19,308 nucleotides of DNA. Origin: UBA5004 sp038061835 (GTDB lineage: Bacteria > Patescibacteriota > Minisyncoccia > Phycocordibacterales > Zambryskibacteraceae). The stretch is from NCBI GenBank assembly GCA_038061835.1, contig JBBTYJ010000008.1, positions 1-19,308 of the forward strand, in the 5' to 3' direction. The notes beneath the pieces were generated by a model. The model did no database searches, had not been told where the DNA came from, and saw only the letters and a list, made by a program, of their open reading frames with translations. Each line of letters opens with the position of its first letter. Positions within the stretch are counted from its first letter, which is position 1. The translations under genes and the position numbers were made by a program. Below, piece after piece: positions 6,636 through 12,804 of this stretch.

Positions 6636-8711
6636 TTAATTATTAATATGATTAAAAGACGCCCAGAGTCTAACTCCATGTTCCCAGTTATTAAATTGCG
6701 GGTCTACCGTTGGGTCTTGCGGGATAGGACCCCGCGGACTGTCTTTATCAACCCAATATAAAATGGAGTGAACGTCACCAGTAGACCAGTCGCCGCGCAA
6801 AACAGGTTTTAAACTACTCAAATCCTCTGGTTCCGGAGAAATAAAGTTTTCGACTGGAATTTGAGATAGAATTTCCTCCATATATTCATGCCAAAGAGGT
6901 GCGACAACAAGACCTGAAACCCTCTTTTCCATCGGACGATTATCATTATTACCCACCCATGCTCCCACAGTAAGATTGGGGGTGTAGCCGATGATCCAAG
7001 CATCACGATAGTCGTTTGATGTACCTGTTTTTACTGCTACCGGACGAGAAGGTATATAGAGAGCAGAATTTGCGCCAAAGCCCGGTGTTCGCGCCGCATT
7101 ATCGGCAAGGATATCTGTGATAATACGCGAAATCTCCATCGGCAATACTCGTTGAGGAGACGGAGTGTGTTTATCTACCATATTACCACCAACATCTTCC
7201 ACCCAAAGTACCGAATTATAGGGATTGCGAACACCGTCGTTGGCAAATACGGAGTACGCGGCAGTTATATCGAGAAGAGAGACTTCTCCACCCCCCAATA
7301 CCAATGACAATCCATATCGGTCAGGATCATTCAAGGTTTCTATTCCCATACTTTTAGCGGTTGCTATTGAGTCATTTACCCCGGCAAGATAGATTCCTTG
7401 AACCGCAGGAATATTTACTGACTGAGCCAGGGCATTTCTTATAGTCATGGGACCACGGAATCTATCATCATAGTTATTGGGGGCATAACAAATATCGTCC
7501 GTGGCGAAGTTGTCTGGCGCGCAGCTGGCCGCGAATTGGATGCGGGTATCAAAAAGTATTGTTTGATCCGTATAACCCTTCTCAAACATGGTCGCATAAA
7601 TAAACGGTTTGAATGTGGAGCCAGGTTGGCGTAATCCGGTAGTAACATTAAAATTACCATCAATCTCCCTATCAAAATAATCACGCGAACCAACCATCAT
7701 CAGAATATCGCCATTTTTTGGGTCAATAGCCACCATACCGTTATTTTCTCCATTAAATTTTTCTTTATTTATAACACCATATTTTTTTGATATAACCTCG
7801 GCTTTTTCCTGAAGAGAATAATCCAGTGTAGTTACGATTTTATAACCGCCATTCTGTAAAGCGTCCTCGCCATATCTCTTTGCCAAGAAATCAAGAACGA
7901 AGAAAACAAAATGTGGTGCCTTAATGCCCCCGGTGTTAAGCCTTGACTTGAAATCCACCCTTTCTTTTTTTGCATTTTCATATTCTGTCTCAGAAATAAA
8001 GTTATTGGCGAACATTTCTTGAAGCACCAAATCCTTCCTTTTTTTCAACTCCTCAAGGTTGGGACCATATGGAGAATAATATGTTGGCGCCTTGGGTAAT
8101 GCGGCAAGGTATGCAGATTCAGCCAGGGTGAGATCGGCCGCCTGTTTACCAAAAAAATTTTTGGCCGCTTCCCCTATGCCATAAATAGTTCCTCCGTAAG
8201 AAATTTCATTCAAATAAAGAGCCAAAATCTCATTTTTTGTCAGCACCTTTTCCAGTTTAATAGCGAGAATCAACTCCTTTAGTTTTCTGGTCGGGGTTTT
8301 GTCTTTGGTAAGAATAGAATTTTTAACCACTTGTTGGGTAATGGTGGAACCCCCCTGGCTAAAGGAAAGGGTGCTCAAGTTTACGAGCATTGCTCTTACA
8401 AACGAAGTCCATTGAAATCCGTTGTGCAAATAGAAATTCTTGTCTTCAATAGCCACTGTTGCCGCCACGGCGTATGGCGATACGCTCTCGATAGTAAGTC
8501 GCTCCCTTCTTGTATCGGGTGACATATCGTAAAGCAAAATCTCGCCAGTGCGATCGTAGATTTTTGTTGATTGGTCTATCTTGCGCTCCGTTATGTCCTC
8601 AAGGGCTGGAATGCGCAAGGAAGCCACCCATAGGATAAATATGCCGGAGATGACAAGCCCCAACGCTACTACAGCAAGGATGTGGTTTGGATTACGAAAA
8701 TACTTAACCAT
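6636..8711 (-). CDS. Class A penicillin-binding protein (PBP1A-type glycosyltransferase/transpeptidase)
   Basis: 691 aa. This bifunctional enzyme polymerises glycan strands from lipid II and cross-links them outside the membrane. A single N-terminal membrane helix (about 11-31) anchors it. The GT51 glycosyltransferase domain (about 60-230) shows EDKNFYLH with the catalytic E89, GGSTITQQ (120-127), and the KLKELILAIKLEKVLTKNEILALYLNE segment. The transpeptidase domain shows S365-TFK-368 with the nucleophilic serine, SVN at 431-433 and KTGTS at 561-565. All catalytic motifs are intact, so active wall synthesis is likely. The C-terminal extension is short. The gene is divergent from tyrS and convergent with dnaN. 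Confidence 0.96.
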   Translation of the reverse strand: MVKYFRNPNHILAVVALGLVISGIFILWVASLRIPALEDITERKIDQSTKIYDRTGEILLYDMSPDTRRERLTIESVSPYAVAATVAIEDKNFYLHNGFQWTSFVRAMLVNLSTLSFSQGGSTITQQVVKNSILTKDKTPTRKLKELILAIKLEKVLTKNEILALYLNEISYGGTIYGIGEAAKNFFGKQAADLTLAESAYLAALPKAPTYYSPYGPNLEELKKRKDLVLQEMFANNFISETEYENAKKERVDFKSRLNTGGIKAPHFVFFVLDFLAKRYGEDALQNGGYKIVTTLDYSLQEKAEVISKKYGVINKEKFNGENNGMVAIDPKNGDILMMVGSRDYFDREIDGNFNVTTGLRQPGSTFKPFIYATMFEKGYTDQTILFDTRIQFAASCAPDNFATDDICYAPNNYDDRFRGPMTIRNALAQSVNIPAVQGIYLAGVNDSIATAKSMGIETLNDPDRYGLSLVLGGGEVSLLDITAAYSVFANDGVRNPYNSVLWVEDVGGNMVDKHTPSPQRVLPMEISRIITDILADNAARTPGFGANSALYIPSRPVAVKTGTSNDYRDAWIIGYTPNLTVGAWVGNNDNRPMEKRVSGLVVAPLWHEYMEEILSQIPVENFISPEPEDLSSLKPVLRGDWSTGDVHSILYWVDKDSPRGPIPQDPTVDPQFNNWEHGVRLWASFNHINN

Positions 8712-8728
8712 TTCTTACAAGAATACCC

Positions 8729-8737
8729 ATTCTAACA
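8729..8737 (-). promoter_or_regulatory. Candidate extended -10 promoter for the penicillin-binding protein gene
   Basis: TGTTAGAAT on the reverse strand fits the TGnTATAAT extended -10 pattern. It lies 17 nt before the ATG, implying a leader of about 11 nt. No convincing -35 is seen. Confidence 0.4.
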
Positions 8738-8781
8738 CATTTCACTGGAAGTAAGCGTGCGGGCGTGTTAAATTGGCTGGT

Positions 8782-8861
8782 ATGAATCCCGTTAGAAGTT
8801 TAATAAATATAACATGATTGATAATGATAAAAAAACGCGCAAAACTTCTAACGGGATGAAT
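8782..8861 (+). mobile_element. MITE-like inverted-repeat element, copy 1, at the tyrS start
   Basis: The core runs from CCCGTTAGAAG (8788-8798) to CTTCTAACGGG (8845-8855), 68 bp in all; the pairing extends to 15-16 bp. The direct repeat ATGAAT flanks it at 8782-8787 and 8856-8861, as a 6-bp target duplication would. The same termini, in the opposite orientation, bound copy 2 at 12701-12788. The interior is AT-rich and not conserved between copies. No transposase is encoded, so mobility would be non-autonomous if real. Confidence 0.6.
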
Positions 8862-9980
8862 AGAGAGATAGAAGAGTTGTTGACTCGCGGGGTGGAAAGG
8901 ATATATCCCGACAAATCTGCTCTTGAAAAAGTTTTAATGTCCGATAAAAAAATCAGACTTTACTACGGGATTGATCCAACGGGCAACACGCTACATCTTG
9001 GTCATTTAGTTCAACTTCTTAAATTAAGAAAATTTCAAGATCTTGGCCACGAAGTAATAATTTTAATTGGCGATTTTACGGCTCAAATTGGAGATCCAAC
9101 AGGCAAACAAATGGCCAGAATCCCACTTACCCATAAACAGGTTTTGGAGAACGCAAAAACATATAAAAAACAGATTGGTAATATTCTAAATTTTAAAAAA
9201 TCAAATATTCGTTTTGTTCATAACGAAAAATGGACAAACAAACTTGCGCCAGTGGATATGTTAGAGCTAGCTTCTCATTTTACAGTTTCAAACTTACTCA
9301 CCAGAGACATGTTCCAAGAAAGAATGAAGGCCGGGCGGGAAATTTATGTTCATGAGTTTCTTTATCCAATTTTTCAAGCATATGATGCTGTCACACTAGA
9401 CGTTGATTTGGAAATCGGAGGTAATGATCAAATGTTTAATATGCTCGCAGGTCGTGATTTGATGAAAAGAAAAAAGCACAAAGAAATGTTTGTTCTAACT
9501 ACAAAATTGTTAACCGACCCAACTGGTAAAAAAATGGGGAAAACTGAAGTAAACATGATCGCCCTAAGCGATTCATTCAATAATGTGTTTGGCAAGATAA
9601 TGCGCTGGCCAGATAATGTGATCGCTTTAGGTTTTGAAATATGTACCAATATAGACCCTAGTGAGTTTGTAAACGAAACGTTGCGTGACCAAAAATTAAA
9701 ACTTGCCTATGAAATTGTAAAAATCTATCACGGAGAAAAGGCTGCCGAGGCGGCGAAAATGAATTTTATTGAAACTTTCTCAAAAGGTGGTGTGCCAAAA
9801 GATATTGAAACAGTAAAGATTATCGCAGACACTCCCTTGGTCGAAGTGTTTCTAAAATATAAATTAGTTTCGTCCAAATCAGAATTCAACAGACTCAACA
9901 AAGAGGGGGCAATTAAGGAAATAGAAAAAGGTGTTTACCGTGTAGGCAAACACCGTTTTCTTAAAATCGAGACTCTTTAA
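8856..9980 (+). CDS. tyrS: Tyrosyl-tRNA synthetase
   Basis: 374 aa from ATG 8856. This class I enzyme charges tRNA-Tyr with tyrosine. The Rossmann core shows YYGIDPTGNTLHLGH with the HIGH-type box HLGH at 47-50, the tyrosine-pocket segment EIGGNDQMFNMLAGRDLM (187-204), and a KMSKS loop reading KMGKT at 226-230. A short S4-like tail (about 327-374) ends the protein. The start at MNREIEELLTRGVERIYP is preferred because this N-terminus is usual for the family. An in-frame ATG at 8814 would add 14 lysine-rich residues encoded by the inverted-repeat element, with no family support. No Shine-Dalgarno site precedes either start. The right arm of the element ends on the AT of the chosen start codon. 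The gene converges with the acidic-protein gene 3 bp downstream. Confidence 0.96.
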   Translation: MNREIEELLTRGVERIYPDKSALEKVLMSDKKIRLYYGIDPTGNTLHLGHLVQLLKLRKFQDLGHEVIILIGDFTAQIGDPTGKQMARIPLTHKQVLENAKTYKKQIGNILNFKKSNIRFVHNEKWTNKLAPVDMLELASHFTVSNLLTRDMFQERMKAGREIYVHEFLYPIFQAYDAVTLDVDLEIGGNDQMFNMLAGRDLMKRKKHKEMFVLTTKLLTDPTGKKMGKTEVNMIALSDSFNNVFGKIMRWPDNVIALGFEICTNIDPSEFVNETLRDQKLKLAYEIVKIYHGEKAAEAAKMNFIETFSKGGVPKDIETVKIIADTPLVEVFLKYKLVSSKSEFNRLNKEGAIKEIEKGVYRVGKHRFLKIETL

Positions 9981-9983
9981 ACT

Positions 9984-10169
9984 CTACATATCCTCCGTGT
10001 CGTCCATAAGGTCTTCCTTATCTATATCAAGCTCGTCATCTGCCAACTCATCCACGCTCTCGACATCATCATCTATAAGATCTCTTCGCTTCTTTGTTTC
10101 GTGAGGAAGTTTGAGACCAAAATCTTCCTCAGTCTCGTCTTCTGTGTCCTTAAGAAAATCATCATCCAT
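9984..10169 (-). CDS. Small highly acidic protein of unknown function
   Basis: 61 aa, beginning MDDDFLKDTEDETEEDF and ending DLMDDTEDM. About half the residues are aspartate or glutamate, and one short basic patch (KLPHETKKRRD) lies in the middle. It has no hydrophobic core and no signal peptide, so it is probably disordered. The family was not recognised. Support for its being real is its position: it fills the gap between tyrS and ruvC tightly, ending 3 bp from the tyrS stop on the strand shared with ruvC. Chance frames rarely give such regular acidic composition. It could bind basic partners such as ribosomal proteins or DNA-binding proteins, but this is a guess. Confidence 0.6.
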   Translation of the reverse strand: MDDDFLKDTEDETEEDFGLKLPHETKKRRDLIDDDVESVDELADDELDIDKEDLMDDTEDM

Positions 10170-10235
10170 AATATAATTATTTATAATTTAAATGCCCAGC
10201 CTTATAATCGGTATTTTTGAATGCACTTATTTGTA

Positions 10236-10736
10236 TCAAATACTCTTTTTTGTTGCAAGGTGAGTAATCCCCAGGGCGATAGCATCCACTTCATCATCCA
10301 GTCTCTTGACAGTTTTTTGCGGTAGATTAACCAGTTTTTTTACCATGGTTTCTATTTGGGTTTTATCCGCCTTACCGTAGCCAGTCACCGCAATTTTGAT
10401 GCTCTGTGGGCTGTATTCATGCACAGTCAATCCTACCAAAGATGCCTCATAAATAATGACACCTCTGGCTTCCGCAACACCAATGGCGCTTGTGATATTG
10501 GTGTTAAAAAAAAGTGTTTCAATAGCAAGGTTTCCCGGTCGCCATTTTTTAATAATTTTTCTCAGGCGTGATCCGATCAGAAGCAGTCGCTGTCCTCGAG
10601 TATCTTTGGGGTTGGTACGAACACATTCTGAAAACAATAGAATACTCGTATTTTTTTGTTGAGCTAAAACAGCTATTCCGACCCGATCAAACCCCGGGTC
10701 AACGGCCAAGATAACGTTTTTATTTTTGAAAGGCAT
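10236..10736 (-). CDS. ruvC: Crossover junction endodeoxyribonuclease RuvC
   Basis: 166 aa. This dimeric RNase H-fold resolvase cuts Holliday junctions that RuvAB has migrated. The acidic active site is visible: D13 in ILAVDPGFDRVG, E73 in LAIETLFFNTN, and D148 and D151 in the C-terminal DDEVDAIALGITH. The EARGVIIYEA helix and the VTGYGKADKTQ loop are also typical. Length is normal. It lies downstream of ruvB and yebC on the same strand but is separated from yebC by 154 bp, so it may have its own promoter. No ribosome binding site is visible. No ruvA is in the window. Confidence 0.96.
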   Translation of the reverse strand: MPFKNKNVILAVDPGFDRVGIAVLAQQKNTSILLFSECVRTNPKDTRGQRLLLIGSRLRKIIKKWRPGNLAIETLFFNTNITSAIGVAEARGVIIYEASLVGLTVHEYSPQSIKIAVTGYGKADKTQIETMVKKLVNLPQKTVKRLDDEVDAIALGITHLATKKSI

Positions 10737-10775
10737 GACAACAGTTTATGTTCAATGTTGTTAAATAAAAAGTCC

Positions 10776-10804
10776 TTGACACTAAGGATGACAAAGTGTT
10801 TAAT
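10776..10804 (+). promoter_or_regulatory. Orphan forward promoter between ruvC and yebC
   Basis: TTGACA (10776-10781) and TTTAAT (10799-10804) are separated by 17 bp on the strand opposite to all nearby genes. The implied transcript from about 10811 would run through a hairpin (10842-10863, CACGTGC with GC-A-ACGTG) towards T6 at 10887-10892. A small RNA antisense to the yebC 3' end is possible. The 154-bp spacer holds no gene. Confidence 0.3.
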
Positions 10805-10890
10805 AGCGAAAGAAAAATTAAATTGAAAAGGATCAGTTCAACACGTGCTTAATACGCAACGTGACGGTCTTGTGTCGGCCCAGGGATTTT

Positions 10891-11427
10891 TTATTGGGCG
10901 TTAGTATAAACGTTTTGGATCTCGTCGTTATCTTCAAGTTCTTCGATCAGCGCCTCCAATTTTTTCTCATCATCATCTGACAGTTGAACGGTAGTTATCG
11001 GTTGCAAATCATTGGTCATCCGGTCTCTTTTAAATGCCCATGTCGCCGAACCAGGTGCAGCGAGTGAGAGGCCGTGTTTAGAAAGAATCAATTTAACTTC
11101 TTGTGCTGCCTTGTTTCTATTGTCGGTCAAGGCCTCAATAACAAGAGCCGAACCGCCCGGACCATAAGTTTCATAAGTGATGGCTTCGAGCGTAGCGGTG
11201 TCAGAGCTTGATCCTTTTTTGACCGCTCTCTCGATATTGTCTGTAGGCATGTTGTATTCGCGCGCCTTTTCTATGGCCGCTCGCAGGATAGGGGAGGTGA
11301 CATCACCCCCTGCTTGTTTGGAGGCAGTGGAAACAAGTCTCGCCATTTTTGAAAAAATCTTAGATTTGGCGGCATCCGTCACCGCCTTTTTATTTTTAAT
11401 CCTTGACCATTTATTATGACCACTCAT
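10891..11427 (-). CDS. yebC: YebC/PmpR family protein, short form
   Basis: 178 aa. The family was long annotated as transcriptional regulators and has more recently been linked to relief of ribosome stalling. The N-terminal domain is complete: MSGHNKWSRIKNKKAVTDAAKSK, the helical segment around ILRAAIEKAREYNMPTDNIERA, and YETYGPGGSALVIEALTDNRNKAA. After ATWAFKRDRM (about 131-140) the sequence goes directly to the last strand and helix, TTVQLSDDDEKKLEALIEELEDNDEIQNVYTNA. Typical members are about 240 aa, so about 60 residues corresponding to the inserted third domain are missing. The frame is intact and the junction clean, so this looks like a genuine reduced form. The start overlaps the ruvB stop by 4 nt (ATGA), indicating coupling. 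Confidence 0.94.
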   Translation of the reverse strand: MSGHNKWSRIKNKKAVTDAAKSKIFSKMARLVSTASKQAGGDVTSPILRAAIEKAREYNMPTDNIERAVKKGSSSDTATLEAITYETYGPGGSALVIEALTDNRNKAAQEVKLILSKHGLSLAAPGSATWAFKRDRMTNDLQPITTVQLSDDDEKKLEALIEELEDNDEIQNVYTNAQ

Positions 11428-12458
11428 AAAAGTTTTTTCTGGACATTGTTCGGAGGGGTCTTACCGAGATGGGTATAAGCATGTATAGTGAGCGCCCGAC
11501 CGCGCGGAGTGCGTTCAATGAGTCCTAATTGCAAAAGATAGGGTTCGTTAAATTCTTCAACGGTCGCTTCTTCTTCGGAAAGGGCCGCCGCCAGAGTTGA
11601 AAGGCCGACGGGTCCGCCGGTAAATTTTTCAGCAATAATTTCTAAAAGCTTACGATCAGACGGAGAAAGCCCCTTATTGTCTATACCTAAGAGTTTTAAG
11701 GTGCGTTCGACAATCTCTCGATTTAACGGTTTCGTTTCAACTTGAGCCAAGTCTCGCGCGCGTTTAAGGAAGTAGTTAGCGGTTCGCGGAGTGAAGCGGG
11801 AACGTTTGGCAATCTCTTTTTCCGCTTCCTCTTCTATTTTAACGCCGATAATCTTCGCCGATCGGCGCAAAATCTCAGCAATTTCATCTTCGGTATAAAA
11901 TTCCAATCGGAATACCCCGCCCGAAAAACGACTACGTAGAGGAGAAGAAATCATGGCCACGCGCGTGGTGGCGGCAAGCAGGGTAAAGGGTGGTAACTCC
12001 AACTGAATGGTACGCGCCGATGGGCCCTTACCAATAATAATATCCAATACCCCGGATTCCATCGCGGGATAAAGCACCTCCTCAATCGTTTTATTTAAAC
12101 GATGAATCTCGTCTATAAAGAGAATGTCGCCAGCAGTAAGATTGGTCAAAATGGAGGCAAGATCACCGACCCTTTCTATTGCCGGTCCAGACGTGATTTT
12201 AATAGTTCGCCCAGTTTCCTTGGCCACTAAGTGCGCGAGAGTAGTCTTACCAAGACCCGGAGGGCCATAAAATAAAACATGTTCCGGGGGGGTGCCGCGT
12301 TCAGTGGCGGCTTGGATTAGAATTCTAAGATTATCTTTGACAGATTTTTGGCCCACATAGTCTTGCCATCTCGATGGTCTAAGCTCATTGTCTAAAAAGG
12401 AGACATCCTTTTGTCCGTTATTCTCATTTTCGTTCGGTTTGTCTTTTTTCTTACTCAT
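11424..12458 (-). CDS. ruvB: Holliday junction DNA helicase RuvB
   Basis: 344 aa. This AAA+ hexameric motor drives branch migration with RuvA. The order of parts is a hydrophilic N-terminus, the conserved LRPSRWQDYVGQ (26-36), Walker A GPPGLGKT at 65-72, Walker B ILFIDEIHRL at 112-121 with D116-E117, an arginine-finger region PLRSRFSG, TPRTANYFLKRARDLAQV, and a C-terminal winged helix with EPYLLQLGLIERTPRGRALT. Length is typical. It is translationally coupled to yebC downstream. The 346 bp upstream, towards pilB, hold structured DNA instead of a gene, and a divergent forward promoter starts 13 bp from the ruvB start codon. Confidence 0.97.
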   Translation of the reverse strand: MSKKKDKPNENENNGQKDVSFLDNELRPSRWQDYVGQKSVKDNLRILIQAATERGTPPEHVLFYGPPGLGKTTLAHLVAKETGRTIKITSGPAIERVGDLASILTNLTAGDILFIDEIHRLNKTIEEVLYPAMESGVLDIIIGKGPSARTIQLELPPFTLLAATTRVAMISSPLRSRFSGGVFRLEFYTEDEIAEILRRSAKIIGVKIEEEAEKEIAKRSRFTPRTANYFLKRARDLAQVETKPLNREIVERTLKLLGIDNKGLSPSDRKLLEIIAEKFTGGPVGLSTLAAALSEEEATVEEFNEPYLLQLGLIERTPRGRALTIHAYTHLGKTPPNNVQKKLL

Positions 12459-12470
12459 TTTTCTATCAGA

Positions 12471-12500
12471 TTGACATAGAAAGTATTATGTGCTAGACTG
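12471..12500 (+). promoter_or_regulatory. Forward sigma70-type promoter facing the structured element
   Basis: TTGACA (12471-12476), an 18-bp spacer and TAGACT (12495-12500) preceded by TGc make an extended -10 promoter on the strand opposite to ruvB and pilB. Transcription would start near 12507 and enter the structured element at 12534. There is no forward gene before 14595. Confidence 0.5.
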
Positions 12501-12533
12501 ATTGCGACGAAATTAGTTCTTATCCAGACCATA

Positions 12534-12677
12534 AATCTCTAAGCAACGTGCCCTCCGGGGCATTTGGACTTTTCTCTAAGGACGTTTTTGGTATTTCGTT
12601 AACACGAAATTTCTGATGCCATCCTTGAAAGATTCGTTTAGCTTTTGGTGCATTCTAAAAGTGTTGCTTAGAGATTT
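12534..12677 (+). ncRNA. Candidate structured small RNA (four-way-junction-like fold), family unknown
   Basis: A perfect 15-bp terminal stem joins AAATCTCTAAGCAAC (12534-12548) to GTTGCTTAGAGATTT (12663-12677). Inside are three hairpins: TGCCC-TCCG-GGGCA (12550-12563) with a UNCG-type tetraloop; a long bulged hairpin at 12579-12627 (AAGGA/TCCTT, TGGTA/TGCCA, TTTCGT-TAAC-ACGAAA); and TTTAG/CTAAA (12638-12660). G-U pairs (12549-12662, 12550-12661, 12593-12619) and the UNCG loop are favourable only in the forward-strand RNA, which agrees with the forward promoter at 12471. It does not resemble tmRNA, SRP RNA, RNase P RNA or a known riboswitch. The alternative is a 144-bp mobile inverted-repeat element; no target duplication was seen. 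There is no T-run terminator after it. Confidence 0.45.
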
Positions 12678-12700
12678 CTGTGCCGGATCTATTTTACATT

Positions 12701-12788
12701 ATTCATCCCGTTAGAAGCTAATCAATATTGACTAGTATAAGTTTAATGGTTTGAGGTATTTGTACAAGGAGCTTCTAACGGGATTCAT
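12701..12788 (-). mobile_element. MITE-like inverted-repeat element, copy 2, between pilB and ruvB
   Basis: CCCGTTAGAAG (12707-12717) and CTTCTAACGGG (12772-12782) bound a 76-bp core; the perfect pairing spans 15 bp per arm (12705-12719 with 12770-12784). ATTCAT flanks it at 12701-12706 and 12783-12788, the reverse complement of the ATGAAT flanks of copy 1. The 18-nt end CTTCTAACGGGATGAATA and the 17-nt end CTTCTAACGGGATTCAT are identical in both copies, showing this copy is inverted. The interior is unrelated to copy 1. It lies 16 bp downstream of the pilB stop. Confidence 0.6.
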
Positions 12789-12804
12789 GAAAAGTCTCTC
12801 ATTA

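Noticed and set aside
8814..8855. 14-residue N-terminal extension of TyrRS
   Set aside because: It is encoded by the inverted-repeat element and not typical of the family; kept only as a possible alternative form in the findings.
12534..12677. Assignment of the structured element to 6S, SRP, tmRNA or RNase P RNA
   Set aside because: No SRP GGAA/tetraloop domain, no tmRNA tRNA-like ends or tag frame, and no RNase P conserved cores; length and fold fit none clearly.
12705..12784. Copy 2 of the MITE-like element as an intrinsic terminator for pilB or the small RNA candidate
   Set aside because: The 50-nt loop and the absence of a T-run on either strand make it a poor terminator.
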